Shown one piece after another: positions 16,564-31,038 of a DNA stretch of 64,000 bases. This DNA is from Bryobacteraceae bacterium (GTDB taxonomy: Bacteria > Acidobacteriota > Terriglobia > Bryobacterales > Bryobacteraceae). Below the pieces are notes generated by a model. It had not been told where the DNA came from. It worked only from the letters and a program-made list of their open reading frames with translations, and made no database searches. Position numbers and translations under genes: made by a program. Location of the stretch: contig JAIEPW010000021.1 in NCBI GenBank assembly GCA_019748195.1, positions 1 through 64,000 on the forward strand. The letters run 5' to 3'. Numbering within the stretch: the stretch's first letter is position 1; each line of letters begins with the position of its first letter.

Positions 16564-16926
16564 ATGATCCGCAAACTGATTGCGTCAGCGGTGGTTGCCG
16601 CCGCGCTCTGCGCATCTTCCATTGTCGATGACGCGCGCAAGAAGATCAAAGAGGGCAAGTACGAGGAGGCGATCGCCGCGTTGGAACCGGCACGGAAATC
16701 GGCTCCGAAGGACACTGCGATCACGAAGGCGCTGGTGGATGCGCACCTGGCCTATGGCGATTTTTTCATGTTCAACCAGCAGATGCGTCCGATGCAGAAG
16801 TATCCCAGCGCGCTGAAGCAGTACCGGCAGGTGTTGGTGTATGACAAGGCGAACGCGAAGGCGAAGGAGAACATCGCGACCATTGAGGGGATCTACAAGT
16901 CGATGGGGCGTCCGGTGCCGCAGTGA
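16564..16926 (+). CDS. Small exported TPR-like protein
   Basis: A 120-residue protein. After a short hydrophobic N-terminus (MIRKLIASAVVAAALCASS) that looks like a signal peptide or anchor, the chain is wholly helical with tetratricopeptide-like spacing (ARKKIKEGKYEEAIAALEPARKSAPKD, then KYPSALKQYRQVLVYDKANAKAKENIATIE), room for about two repeats. It probably works as a periplasmic protein-interaction module; the partner is unknown. The open frame extends upstream into cmk but the ATG at 16564 gives the export signal. Confidence 0.75.
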   Translation: MIRKLIASAVVAAALCASSIVDDARKKIKEGKYEEAIAALEPARKSAPKDTAITKALVDAHLAYGDFFMFNQQMRPMQKYPSALKQYRQVLVYDKANAKAKENIATIEGIYKSMGRPVPQ

Positions 16927-16951
16927 ACCACGTATATGCTAAATTATAAGT

Positions 16952-17185
16952 GTGCCGCAAGTCACGATCTACCTCGACGCCGAAACTGAGCGCAAGGCGC
17001 GAAAAGCTGCCGCCGGGCTGCGCATTCCGCTTAGCAGATGGGTCGCCAAGGCGGTCCAGGAAAAAACCGCGCAGGTCTGGCCGCCGGAAGTGCTCGCGCT
17101 CGCTGGAGCCTGGCCTGATTTCCCCGATCTCGCTGAGCTCCGCGCGTCCGACGCGGCTGACCTCCCTCGCGAGCCCCTGGACTAA
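16952..17185 (+). CDS. VapB-like antitoxin, ribbon-helix-helix type
   Basis: A 77-residue protein that starts with a predicted beta strand (VTIYLDAETERKARKAA) and two helices, the layout of a CopG/Arc ribbon-helix-helix DNA-binding domain (residues about 3-45). The acidic tail (FPDLAELRASDAADLPREPLD) would fill the toxin active site. The GTG start at 16952 has no visible Shine-Dalgarno; TATGCT (16935-16940) could serve as a -10 giving a leader of only a few bases. The stop overlaps the toxin start (TAATG), the usual antitoxin-toxin coupling. Such antitoxins repress their own operon. Confidence 0.8.
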   Translation: MPQVTIYLDAETERKARKAAAGLRIPLSRWVAKAVQEKTAQVWPPEVLALAGAWPDFPDLAELRASDAADLPREPLD

Positions 17186-17574
17186 TGTTCGCGTTGGACA
17201 CAAGCACGCTCATCTATTTCTTCAAGGGACAGGGCGCTGTGGCCGGCAACCTGATGGCATGCACACCCGGTGAGGTTGTAATCCCGGCCGTTGTGGTCTA
17301 CGAACTGGAACGAGGAATTGAGGCCTCCGGCAGCATCAAAAGGCGCAGGGCTTTGCAACAGCTTCTGAAGACAGTGTCGGTGCTGCAGTTCGATGGCGCC
17401 GCGGCTCGAGTTGCGGCTTCCATCCGCGTGCAACTGGATCGTGCCGGCACGCCCATCGGCGTACTGGATGGAATGATCGCGGGCACGGTCGTGGTTAGCG
17501 GCGCGACCCTGGTGACAAATAACGTTCGCGAGTTCCGGCGCGTACCTGGACTGCGAGTGGTGGACTGGTACTGA
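17185..17574 (+). CDS. VapC-like PIN-domain ribonuclease toxin
   Basis: A 129-residue PIN-domain protein. The acidic active-site residues are visible at Asp5 (ALDTSTLIYF), Glu40 (VVYELERG) and Asp95 (VLDGMIAGT), with the C-terminal TNNVREFRRVPGL motif that places the fourth metal-site residue. VapC toxins are Mg-dependent RNases that cut tRNA or rRNA and stop growth until neutralised by their antitoxin. Translation is coupled to the ribbon-helix-helix gene through TAATG. The cognate target cannot be read from sequence. Confidence 0.88.
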   Translation: MFALDTSTLIYFFKGQGAVAGNLMACTPGEVVIPAVVVYELERGIEASGSIKRRRALQQLLKTVSVLQFDGAAARVAASIRVQLDRAGTPIGVLDGMIAGTVVVSGATLVTNNVREFRRVPGLRVVDWY

Positions 17575-17631
17575 TCTCGGGTCTGCACGTTTTCACCGCC
17601 GAGTTCGTCAAACCGTTCGAGAAGTCCCGCC

Positions 17632-19254
17632 ATGGCAACCCTAGAACGAATCGGCCCCGCGGATCCCGCGCAAGAGATTGCAGCAGCTAAGCTTACGGCT
17701 CAGCGCTACTATTGCGAGTTCGTGGATCTGAAGGAAGTCCGGATCGACCACGACCTGTTCAAGACGGTCCCCGTGGACCTGATGTTCCGCTACAACTTCG
17801 TGCCGATCCAGGCGGAAAACGGCACTCTGGACATCGCCCTGGCCGACCCCCGCAACCTGAACCTGGTGGACGAGCTCGGAATCCTGCTCAACAAGAAGCT
17901 GCGGGTCAAGGTGGCGACGCTGTCTCAGATCGCCGATCTGCTGAAGAAAACCGAGCAGTCGCAGCGCGTGCTGGAAGAAGTCACCGAAGGCTTCATCAAC
18001 ATCGTCGGCGATGAGGAGAACGCCGACGAAACGCTGTCGATCGACAAGCTGACGGCGGAAGACTCCGAAATCGCGCCCATCATCAAGCTGGTGGACACGA
18101 CGATCTTCAACGCGCTGGAGCGCCGCGCCTCCGACATCCACATCGAGACGCGGGACCAGGAAGTGGCCATCAAGTACCGCATCGACGGCGTGCTGCACTA
18201 TGCCATGCCGCCCATCGCCAAGGACTGGCACTCCACCATCATCAGCCGCATCAAGGTGATGAGCGAGCTGGACATCGCCGAGCGGCGCGTGCCGCAGGAC
18301 GGCCGTTTCCGCGTTCGCTACAAGGGCCGCCTGATCGATTTCCGCGTCTCCATCATGCCCACGATTCATGGCGAGGATGCCGTGCTTCGCGTGCTGGACA
18401 AGGAATCCATGAGCGAGAAGTTCTCCAAGCTCACCCTGGACGTGGTCGGTTTCTCCGAGGGCGACTTGTCCAAGTTCCGCCGCTACATCAAGGAGCCCTA
18501 CGGCATGGTCCTGGTCACCGGACCCACCGGCTCCGGCAAAACCACCACGCTGTATGCCGGCATCAACGAGATCAAGAACGACGAAGACAAGATCGTGACC
18601 ATCGAAGATCCGGTGGAATATCAGATCAAGGGCATCACGCAGATTCCGGTGAACGAAAAGAAGGGGCTGACCTTCGCCCGCGGCCTGCGATCCATCCTGC
18701 GTCACGATCCGGACAAGATCCTGGTGGGCGAAATTCGCGACCAGGAAACCGCGCAGATCGCCATCAACGCCGCCCTTACCGGACACCTGGTGTTCACTAC
18801 CGTTCACGCCAACAACGTTCTGGACGTCCTGGGGCGCTTCCTGAACATGGGCGTCGAGGCTTACAATTTCGTCAGCGCGCTGAACTGCATCCTGGCGCAG
18901 CGCCTGGTACGCGTAATCTGCCCGCACTGCAAGGCGCCGGTAACCTATCCCGACGACTACATCGTCGAAAGCGGCCTGAAGCTCGGCGACTGGCGCGGCG
19001 TGACCTTCTACGAAGGCAAGGGCTGTTTCGACTGCGGCGGCACCGGATTCCGCGGGCGCACCGCGATCCACGAACTCCTCGACCTGAGCGAACGCATTCG
19101 CGAAATGATCCTGGACAAGCGTCCGAGCTCGGAAATCCGGCGCGTGGCCCGCGAGGAAGGCATGACCTTCCTGCGCGAATCGGCCATCGAGAAAGTACGC
19201 GAGGGCGTGACCACGTTGAAGGAGATCAACAAGGTCACCTTTATCGAGGGTTAG
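17632..19254 (+). CDS. Type IV pilus / type II secretion assembly ATPase, PilB/GspE family
   Basis: A 540-residue cytoplasmic hexameric ATPase driving pilin or pseudopilin polymerisation. The N-terminal MshEN-like domain (about 1-130) is followed by N2 and the ATPase core: Walker A GPTGSGKTTTLY (about 299-310), Asp box, Walker B (ILVGEIRDQETAQIA) and His box (TGHLVFTTVHAN). The C-terminal tetracysteine zinc site is intact: CPHC, then CFDCGGTGFRGR. It stands alone: no pilC, pilM-Q, pilT or pilin gene is next to it, so the rest of the machine is elsewhere in the genome. PilB rather than GspE is favoured by overall length but not proven. Confidence 0.92.
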   Translation: MATLERIGPADPAQEIAAAKLTAQRYYCEFVDLKEVRIDHDLFKTVPVDLMFRYNFVPIQAENGTLDIALADPRNLNLVDELGILLNKKLRVKVATLSQIADLLKKTEQSQRVLEEVTEGFINIVGDEENADETLSIDKLTAEDSEIAPIIKLVDTTIFNALERRASDIHIETRDQEVAIKYRIDGVLHYAMPPIAKDWHSTIISRIKVMSELDIAERRVPQDGRFRVRYKGRLIDFRVSIMPTIHGEDAVLRVLDKESMSEKFSKLTLDVVGFSEGDLSKFRRYIKEPYGMVLVTGPTGSGKTTTLYAGINEIKNDEDKIVTIEDPVEYQIKGITQIPVNEKKGLTFARGLRSILRHDPDKILVGEIRDQETAQIAINAALTGHLVFTTVHANNVLDVLGRFLNMGVEAYNFVSALNCILAQRLVRVICPHCKAPVTYPDDYIVESGLKLGDWRGVTFYEGKGCFDCGGTGFRGRTAIHELLDLSERIREMILDKRPSSEIRRVAREEGMTFLRESAIEKVREGVTTLKEINKVTFIEG

Positions 19255-19264
19255 CGGATCAGCT

Positions 19265-19471
19265 TCAAAGATCCTCGGCCTCTTGCCGCCGTTCGCGCGG
19301 GAACTCGTCCGCGACGGATTCACCAGTCTTGAGTGTCCGGCAGTAGTCCTGAGCGCGCTGGACAGCTTGCTGCAGCGTAGAAATTCGCAAGCTGCCTTCC
19401 TCCGCCACTTCAACGATCAAGGCGGTTCCCGGCTTCCACCCGAGTTCCTCCCGGACACTTAGCTCATAGAC
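19265..19471 (-). pseudogene. AbrB/MazE-type antitoxin remnant without a start
   Basis: The reverse strand between the S9 peptidase stop and 19265 is an open frame of 68 codons reading VYELSVREELGWKPGTALIV, then EVAEEGSLRIS and a helical tail ending in DEFPRERRQEAEDL. This is the back half of an AbrB/SpoVT swapped-hairpin domain plus the usual C-terminal toxin-binding tail. The first strand of that domain (the K-G-Q-(V/I) motif) and any ATG/GTG start at the right place are missing. The frame begins directly after the TAA of the peptidase gene and is in the same reading frame. Most likely a decayed antitoxin whose front was lost when the peptidase gene arrived or was extended; no toxin gene adjoins it. 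Confidence 0.6.
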
Positions 19472-22396
19472 TTAGTTCCCAGACGGCGTCGCGTACGCCT
19501 CCGAGTTGAACTTCTTCTTCTCCTCCTCGCGATCCGTGAACGGGATCCCCTTCTCCATCCACTCCGGCTTGCGGGCATCCTTCAGAAAGTGGTCGAAGAA
19601 CTGCTGCATGCGAACGGTGAAGTCCTTCTGGTTGATGCGGCGGCGCAGCCCGTGCTTTTCGCCGTTGTAGTTGAACAGGTACGTCTCCTTGCCGTTGCGG
19701 CGCATGGAGAGAAACAACTCGATGCCCTGGTACCACGGCACAGCGTCATCCTCGTCGTCGTGGAGGATCAGCAGCGGAGTGCTCATCCGGTCCGCCATGA
19801 ACACCGGCGAGTTCTCGATGAACTTCAGCGGACTCTGCCACAACGTTCCGCCGATGCGGCTCTGGGTCTTCTCGTATTGGAATTGCCGCGGCAGACCCGA
19901 GCCCCAGCGGATGCCGTTGTAGGCGCTGGTCATGTTGCCCACCGGCGCGCCGGCTTCCGCCGCGCGGAAACGCTTGGTCTGGGTGAGCATGTATGCGATC
20001 TGATATCCGCCCCAGGAATGACCCTGAATGCCGATGGCGTTCTCGTTGATGAAGCCGCGGTCCACCACTTCCTGAATCGCCGGCAGGACGCACTTCAGCG
20101 CGCTCTGCCCCGGGCTGCCCACCGTGTACACGATGTCCGGGGTCAGCACCACGTAGCCATTCGAAACGTAGTAGGAGATATTGATGGATGTGCCGGGCGC
20201 GGGCCGCACGAAATTGTGCAGGTTCTGCGACAACCGTTCATAGATGTAGACCATCAGCGGATATTGCCGGTTCGGATCGAAGTTCTCCGGCTTAAACACG
20301 GTGGCCTGCAGCTTCACGCCGTCCGCGTTCTTGAACCAGATCATTTCGGAGCTGCCCCACAGCAGTCCCGCCTTCTGCGGATTGGCCTCAGTCACCTGCT
20401 TCAAGGTCTTGAAGCTCGAATCGGTGACATGAAGGTTCGGCTCATCGGCGAACGTAGTCGCCGTCACCAGCACGACATCGGCGTCGCGAGCCTTGGCCAC
20501 CGTTCGATAGTTGCGAGGTCCCATCACCAGCTTTACCGGGCTCGCGCCGTTCAGATTGGCCAGTGAGTAAAAGCCGGACTCCCGCGTCTCGATGCTTTCC
20601 GCGCGCAGGTGCAGCGGCTTGGCCGGGTCGATACCGCGGTCGTCGTCCTCTTCCTCCTGCGCCGGCGCAGCCGGACCGCGGAAGCCTCCCCCGCCGCGCC
20701 CATCCAGCCGCGCCACCCGATATTGCACCTTCTGCTCGCGGCCCTGCGTCAGCCGCTTCCGCGACTTGCCGTCGGCCGACACCAGCCAGACGTCGAACTG
20801 GTCGTACAACAACACGGCCGCGCCGTCCTTGGTCCAGCCCGCCTGCCCGTGGTTATTGGGTTCGCTGGGACTGTCATGGTCCTCGTTGAAAAACTTGGGC
20901 CCCAGATTTGCCGTCAGGTTGGTCATGAAGCCGTCCGGAATCCGCACGGACCACCAGTCGCCCTTCTTGAACGCCAGGGCGTAATTCCCCTTGGGCGACC
21001 AGATCGCAGTGCCGCGATACATCTCGATCAGCGGCGATCGCTTCCCCGCCACTGTGTCCACCAGATGCAAGTCGACATAGTTGCCGTCATATTCCACCAT
21101 CGGACGATAGCGGCGGTCATCGCTGCCGATCGCGAACCGGCCGTCGTCGCTCAGGATCGCCGCGGCGAGCGTGGGGTCCGCGATCTGCACCAGCTTCTGA
21201 TCGGCAATGTGATACACCGCACGATAAGTTCGGTTGCGATCCTGGGCCGCTCGGATCTTCTGGATCGGCTGCACGAAGTCGTCCTTCCAGTGCCACAGGT
21301 CGGCGACAATCTTCTCTTCGCCGCTATCCGGCGCCGCCTCGGAAGAGCGGGCGGCGGCGGCTTCCGGCATCGCATTCAAATACAGGCGGCTGCCGTCCCG
21401 CGAGAAGCTCACCGCGCCGCGATCGGCCAGAACGAACCCGCGTTGCAGGCCGGCGCCGTCGCTGATCTCAACCGCCTGCCCGCTCTTGCGATCCCACCAG
21501 TACGCGCGGAACTTGCGATTGTCTTCGCGGTTGCTCAGGAACGCCATCTGCTTTTCCGCGCGGTCCCAAACCGGCCGCGTGTACCTGCCCTTTCCCGACA
21601 GCAGAGGGGAGGGTGCGGCATCGCTTCCCGGCAAAACCGCGAACATCCCGTTCGTCTCCTCCTTGCGAGACGCCACCGAATACACCAGCGTCTGCCCGTC
21701 CTTGGCGAACGAGTACTCGAGCGCGTCCTCGAAGGTCCTCTCCGTGCCCGTCGCGAGGTTGCGCAGAATCAACTGCGTCCCGAACTCGCGGCGAGCGCCG
21801 CCCGCGGGACGGCCGGCCCCGCGCTGATCCAATTCGGAATCCCGAGCCTCGCCGCCGTTTTCCGGCCGCGCTTCCGGCGCGCGTCCCGCCTTCCGGTAGG
21901 CGAGCCATGCGCCCCCGTTTTCCGGGACCTGCATGTTTTCGACATCGGCGACCTTCGTCGCCATATTGCTTGTTAGATCGACGATCATCAGGCCGTTGCG
22001 CGGCATCTGATCGGGCCGCCGCCGCTCCTTGCGCGCCTTATCCTGATCCGCCTTCGAGGGAAACGTCGTGGCGATGACAAAACGGTTATCGGAAGTGATA
22101 GTGATGCGAATGCCGCGCGCCGGCGGCGGAGTGTCCGGATTCTCGGCCTCGGTCACCTCCGGCGCGGGCGGGATTGCGCCGGCCGGGTGCCGGGTTTCCT
22201 GCCCCGTTGCCAGGTTCCGGATGACAAGCTCCCCATCGCCTTCCTGCGGAAACAGGCCGTAAGCCAGAATCTTTCCATCGCGGGACAGCACTTGCGGCTG
22301 GATGCTCTTCCAACCGTCGTAGTCGGTGTGCCGGAGCGGACGTTTCTGCGCGCTGACTGCGCAGACCAAGAGTAACGCGATCGCAAACCGTTTCAT
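19472..22396 (-). CDS. Exported S9 family peptidase (prolyl oligopeptidase-like)
   Basis: A 974-residue secreted serine peptidase. A signal peptide (MKRFAIALLLVCAVSAQ) is followed by a long beta-propeller-like region (about 20-700) with a poorly conserved, charged insert, and a C-terminal alpha/beta-hydrolase domain. The nucleophile elbow is GIQGHSWGGYQIAY, the acid lies in LLILHDDEDDAVPW and the base in NGEKHGLRRR, so the triad is complete. Such enzymes trim peptides after proline or alanine, or remove acylated N-terminal residues, in the periplasm. The ATG at 22396 has AGGGA 9 nt upstream. It lies 47 nt after gltD on the same strand; no separate promoter is obvious. Confidence 0.9.
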   Translation of the reverse strand: MKRFAIALLLVCAVSAQKRPLRHTDYDGWKSIQPQVLSRDGKILAYGLFPQEGDGELVIRNLATGQETRHPAGAIPPAPEVTEAENPDTPPPARGIRITITSDNRFVIATTFPSKADQDKARKERRRPDQMPRNGLMIVDLTSNMATKVADVENMQVPENGGAWLAYRKAGRAPEARPENGGEARDSELDQRGAGRPAGGARREFGTQLILRNLATGTERTFEDALEYSFAKDGQTLVYSVASRKEETNGMFAVLPGSDAAPSPLLSGKGRYTRPVWDRAEKQMAFLSNREDNRKFRAYWWDRKSGQAVEISDGAGLQRGFVLADRGAVSFSRDGSRLYLNAMPEAAAARSSEAAPDSGEEKIVADLWHWKDDFVQPIQKIRAAQDRNRTYRAVYHIADQKLVQIADPTLAAAILSDDGRFAIGSDDRRYRPMVEYDGNYVDLHLVDTVAGKRSPLIEMYRGTAIWSPKGNYALAFKKGDWWSVRIPDGFMTNLTANLGPKFFNEDHDSPSEPNNHGQAGWTKDGAAVLLYDQFDVWLVSADGKSRKRLTQGREQKVQYRVARLDGRGGGGFRGPAAPAQEEEDDDRGIDPAKPLHLRAESIETRESGFYSLANLNGASPVKLVMGPRNYRTVAKARDADVVLVTATTFADEPNLHVTDSSFKTLKQVTEANPQKAGLLWGSSEMIWFKNADGVKLQATVFKPENFDPNRQYPLMVYIYERLSQNLHNFVRPAPGTSINISYYVSNGYVVLTPDIVYTVGSPGQSALKCVLPAIQEVVDRGFINENAIGIQGHSWGGYQIAYMLTQTKRFRAAEAGAPVGNMTSAYNGIRWGSGLPRQFQYEKTQSRIGGTLWQSPLKFIENSPVFMADRMSTPLLILHDDEDDAVPWYQGIELFLSMRRNGKETYLFNYNGEKHGLRRRINQKDFTVRMQQFFDHFLKDARKPEWMEKGIPFTDREEEKKKFNSEAYATPSGN

Positions 22397-22443
22397 GGTG
22401 CGGGTTCCCTTCGCAGCGGATGAATACACGGATTATACGACCA

Positions 22444-28297
<5,854 letters not shown>

Positions 28298-28336
28298 TGC
28301 AGTGTTTTAACACATCATCAGAAAAACTGAATCAAA

Positions 28337-28342
28337 ATTGTA
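28337..28342 (-). promoter_or_regulatory. Candidate -10 element for gltB
   Basis: TACAAT on the reverse strand would start gltB transcription near 28330, about 33 nt before its ATG. No consensus -35 is seen at 16-18 nt; instead the LysR-type box at 28349-28363 occupies that position, as at promoters that need a LysR activator. Confidence 0.45.
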
Positions 28343-28371
28343 TTTACTATTAGGTCATCTAATGTTATACT
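28343..28371 (+). promoter_or_regulatory. lysR promoter, predicted to give a leaderless transcript
   Basis: TTTACT (28343-28348), a 17-nt spacer and TATACT (28366-28371) form a good sigma-70 promoter. Its start point would be about 28378-28379, which is the first base of the GTG start of the LysR gene, and no Shine-Dalgarno precedes that GTG. The spacer contains the LysR box, so the regulator could repress itself. Confidence 0.6.
28349..28363. promoter_or_regulatory. LysR-type operator (T-N11-A) between gltB and lysR
   Basis: The sequence ATTAG-N5-CTAAT is a perfect 5-bp inverted repeat with the T-N11-A spacing recognised by LysR-type regulators. It lies in the divergent gltB/lysR spacer, within the lysR promoter spacer and just upstream of the gltB -10. 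The site is visible directly; binding by the adjacent regulator is inferred. Confidence 0.7.
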
Positions 28372-28378
28372 GATTTGA

Positions 28379-29263
28379 GTGCTGTCCGAACAAGTAAGGC
28401 TGTTCTTCCACATCGCGCAGAACCGCTCGGTGAGCAGAGCCGCGAAGCTCAATCAAATCAGTCAGTCAGCGGCGAGTCAGGGTCTGGCCGAGATGGAAAG
28501 GCGGCTGGGAACCTCGCTGGTCGACCGGTCCCGCCGCCCGCTCCAGACCACTCCCGCCGGGAAACTTTACTTCGACTACTGCAGGGATGCCCTGCGCCGT
28601 TGGGAACAGTTCGAGGTCGAGCTGGAAAAGCTGCTCGCCGAGTCCGGCGGGTGCGTTCGGGTGGCCTCCATCTACTCGGTCGGGCTGTCCGAAATGGCGC
28701 AATTGGAGCAGAAATTCGCCCTTAAGGAGCCTGAAGCGCGCCTGGAAGTCGAGTATTTGAGGCCGGAAAAGGTGTACGAAGCGGTGCTTTCCGACGCCGC
28801 GGACCTGGGAATCGTCAGTTACCCCGAGTCCCGCCGGGAGATCGAGGTGATCCCCTGGCGCGCCGAGCAGATGGTGGTGGCCGCGTCTCCCAATCATGTC
28901 CTGGGGAAGCAGGCGGTAGTCCACCCGTCCGAGCTGAACCATCTTGATTTTATTGGGTTTGACGCCGATCTTCCCATCGGAAAGGAAGTCGACCGGTTCC
29001 TGCGTCAGCACCAGGTTTCCGTGAACCGGATTTTCCACTTCGACAACATCCAGATGATCAAGGAAGCGGTGGCGTACGGGGTCGGAATCAGCATCATGCC
29101 GGCCCGCATCATGGTAAACGAGCTGGAACAGGGGCGCCTCGTGGCGATTCCGTTGGCGGAACCCGGCTTGTACCGCCCCCTGGGGGTGGTGCATCGCCGC
29201 AGGAAGGCATTTCACCCGGTCGCGCAGTCGTTCCTGAACCTTCTTTTGGAGCGGACGGAGTAG
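28379..29263 (+). CDS. LysR family regulator, likely controller of gltBD
   Basis: A 294-residue LysR-type transcription factor. The N-terminal winged helix-turn-helix (about 3-62) contains NRSVSRAAKLNQISQSAASQGLAEMERRLG, with a basic wing (DRSRRPLQTTPAG); residues about 88-290 form the periplasmic-binding-like effector domain. The start is the GTG at 28379; no better start lies downstream before the helix-turn-helix. Divergent placement against gltBD with a T-N11-A box between them suggests the GltC role of activating glutamate synthase and repressing itself, with a nitrogen or 2-oxoglutarate signal. That role is inferred from context only. Confidence 0.88.
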   Translation: MLSEQVRLFFHIAQNRSVSRAAKLNQISQSAASQGLAEMERRLGTSLVDRSRRPLQTTPAGKLYFDYCRDALRRWEQFEVELEKLLAESGGCVRVASIYSVGLSEMAQLEQKFALKEPEARLEVEYLRPEKVYEAVLSDAADLGIVSYPESRREIEVIPWRAEQMVVAASPNHVLGKQAVVHPSELNHLDFIGFDADLPIGKEVDRFLRQHQVSVNRIFHFDNIQMIKEAVAYGVGISIMPARIMVNELEQGRLVAIPLAEPGLYRPLGVVHRRRKAFHPVAQSFLNLLLERTE

Positions 29264-29371
29264 GCGCGCAACGGAACGGGAGGGAAAACGTCTAGGGTGG
29301 GAGAGCTGTTCCGAAGCCAGACGGAGGCGACTCGAAAGTTTGTTAGACTCTGGTTAAGGCTGGGAGGCCTA

Positions 29372-30985
29372 ATGCGAATGGTGTCGAACCGTCGCTTCGT
29401 TGTACTTGTCCCCGCGTTTATCGCGATGTGCTCGCTGTTCGGAGCCCTGCTGGGCCCCGGGGCGCGAGGGGTAAAGGCCGCCAATACCGGCGAGGAATCG
29501 CTGAGCGGAAACCTGAAGAGCTTCACGGCGGTTTATCAGTTGGTGGAGCAGAACTTCGCCACCAAGCTGGACCCGGACAAAGCGATTTATAAAGGGGCGG
29601 TTCCCGGCATGCTGCGGACTCTGGATCCGCACTCCAACTTCTTCGATCCCCGAGACTACCAGCTTCTTCGCGAGGACCAGCGCGGCCATTACTACGGGGT
29701 GGGAATGCAGGTGGGCCCGCGCGCGGGCAAGACGATTGTCATCAATCCTTTCGTGGGCACTCCCGCCTATAAGGCCGGCCTCCGGCCCGGCGACGTCATT
29801 CTCAAGGTCAACGACAAGGGCACCGACGGCCTCACCACCTCCGAAATCGCCGATCTGTTGAAGGGCCCCAAGGGCACTCCGGTTCAGGTGACGGTGGCGC
29901 GCGAAGGCGTCGACAAGCCGATCGCATTCAACATGCTGCGCGACGAGATTCCGCGCAACTCGGTCGAGGAAGCCTTCTGGCTGCGTCCCGGAATCGGCTA
30001 CATCAACATCAAGCAGTTCAACGAGAACACCTCGCGCGAGATGGAAGATGAGCTGAAGAAGCTGGGCGAGGCGAATATCAAGGGCCTGGTGCTCGATCTG
30101 CGCGGTAATCCGGGCGGACTCCTCAACGAAGGCGTCGAAGTCGCCGGCCACTTCCTGAAGAAGGGCGAAGTGGTGGTTTCCCATCGCGGACGGTCCACGC
30201 CGGAAAAGCCGTACGTGGCTCGCCGTAGCGGCGGCGGCAAGGATTATCCGGTGGTGGTGCTGGTGAACCGCTATTCGGCCTCCGCGGCCGAAATCGTCGC
30301 CGGCGCTCTGCAGGATCACGACCGGGGTTGGATTCTCGGCGAGAACACTTTTGGCAAGGGTCTGGTGCAGACGGTTTACCCGTTGAGCGAAAATACCGGC
30401 CTCGCGCTCACCACGGCGCATTACTACACCCCCAGCGGACGCCTGATCCAGCGCGATTACCAGAACATCTCGTTCCTCGATTACTACACGCACAAGAACC
30501 TGGAGCAGAAGAACGAGAAGGACGTCAAGATGACGGACTCCGGCCGCACCGTGTACGGCGGCGGCGGCATCTCCCCGGATGAGAAGTTCGTACCGGAGAA
30601 GCTGAATCCGTTCCAGATCGAGATGCTGCGCAAGTTCGCGTTCTTCAACTTCACCGCGAAGTATTTCGGCGGTAAGGACGCGAAGCTGCCGCAGGGCTGG
30701 GCGCCGGACGAGAAAGTGATGGACGAGTTCCATCAATACCTGCTGAAATCCGGCGTGCAGTTCACGGAGGCGGATTTCACCGCGAACTACAAGTGGGCGC
30801 GCCAGCAGTTGAAGCGCGAGATGTACATCACCGCGTTCAGCGTCAACGAGTCGCAGAAGGTGACCATTGAGGAAGATCCGATGGTGCTGAAGGCGATCGA
30901 GGCGATGCCCAAGGCGAAGTCGTTGCTGGATAACGCCAAGAAGATGCTGGTGCAGCGGTTGAACCGGCAGGGCGTCGGTAACTGA
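29372..30985 (+). CDS. S41 family C-terminal processing peptidase
   Basis: A 537-residue exported serine protease of the CtpA type. A signal anchor (about 8-36) precedes an N-terminal helical region, a PDZ domain (about 100-185; the LRPGDVILKVND motif) and the S41 catalytic domain with Ser in YSASAAEIVAGAL and Lys in FGKGLVQT, the Ser/Lys dyad. A C-terminal helical extension of about 130 residues follows. These periplasmic enzymes degrade or mature envelope proteins. The frame opens earlier, but GGAGG sits 4 nt before the ATG at 29372 and 10 nt before a second in-frame ATG at 29378; either could be used. Confidence 0.93.
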   Translation: MRMVSNRRFVVLVPAFIAMCSLFGALLGPGARGVKAANTGEESLSGNLKSFTAVYQLVEQNFATKLDPDKAIYKGAVPGMLRTLDPHSNFFDPRDYQLLREDQRGHYYGVGMQVGPRAGKTIVINPFVGTPAYKAGLRPGDVILKVNDKGTDGLTTSEIADLLKGPKGTPVQVTVAREGVDKPIAFNMLRDEIPRNSVEEAFWLRPGIGYINIKQFNENTSREMEDELKKLGEANIKGLVLDLRGNPGGLLNEGVEVAGHFLKKGEVVVSHRGRSTPEKPYVARRSGGGKDYPVVVLVNRYSASAAEIVAGALQDHDRGWILGENTFGKGLVQTVYPLSENTGLALTTAHYYTPSGRLIQRDYQNISFLDYYTHKNLEQKNEKDVKMTDSGRTVYGGGGISPDEKFVPEKLNPFQIEMLRKFAFFNFTAKYFGGKDAKLPQGWAPDEKVMDEFHQYLLKSGVQFTEADFTANYKWARQQLKREMYITAFSVNESQKVTIEEDPMVLKAIEAMPKAKSLLDNAKKMLVQRLNRQGVGN

Positions 30986-31000
30986 CAAGGGCAATCGACC

Positions 31001-31026
31001 GAGGCGCGGCTCCGCGGCCGCGCCTC
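31001..31026. terminator. Bidirectional hairpin between convergent genes
   Basis: A 9-bp perfect inverted repeat (31001-31009 with 31018-31026) around an 8-nt loop lies between the S41 protease stop and the stop of the convergent kinase gene. Only short T-rich tails follow on either strand, so intrinsic termination is probable but not strong. Confidence 0.5.
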
Positions 31027-31038
31027 CTCCACTTTAGA

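Noticed and set aside
17641-19413. A 590-codon open frame opposite the PilB-like gene
   Set aside because: No recognisable motif; the sense strand carries an unambiguous ATPase.
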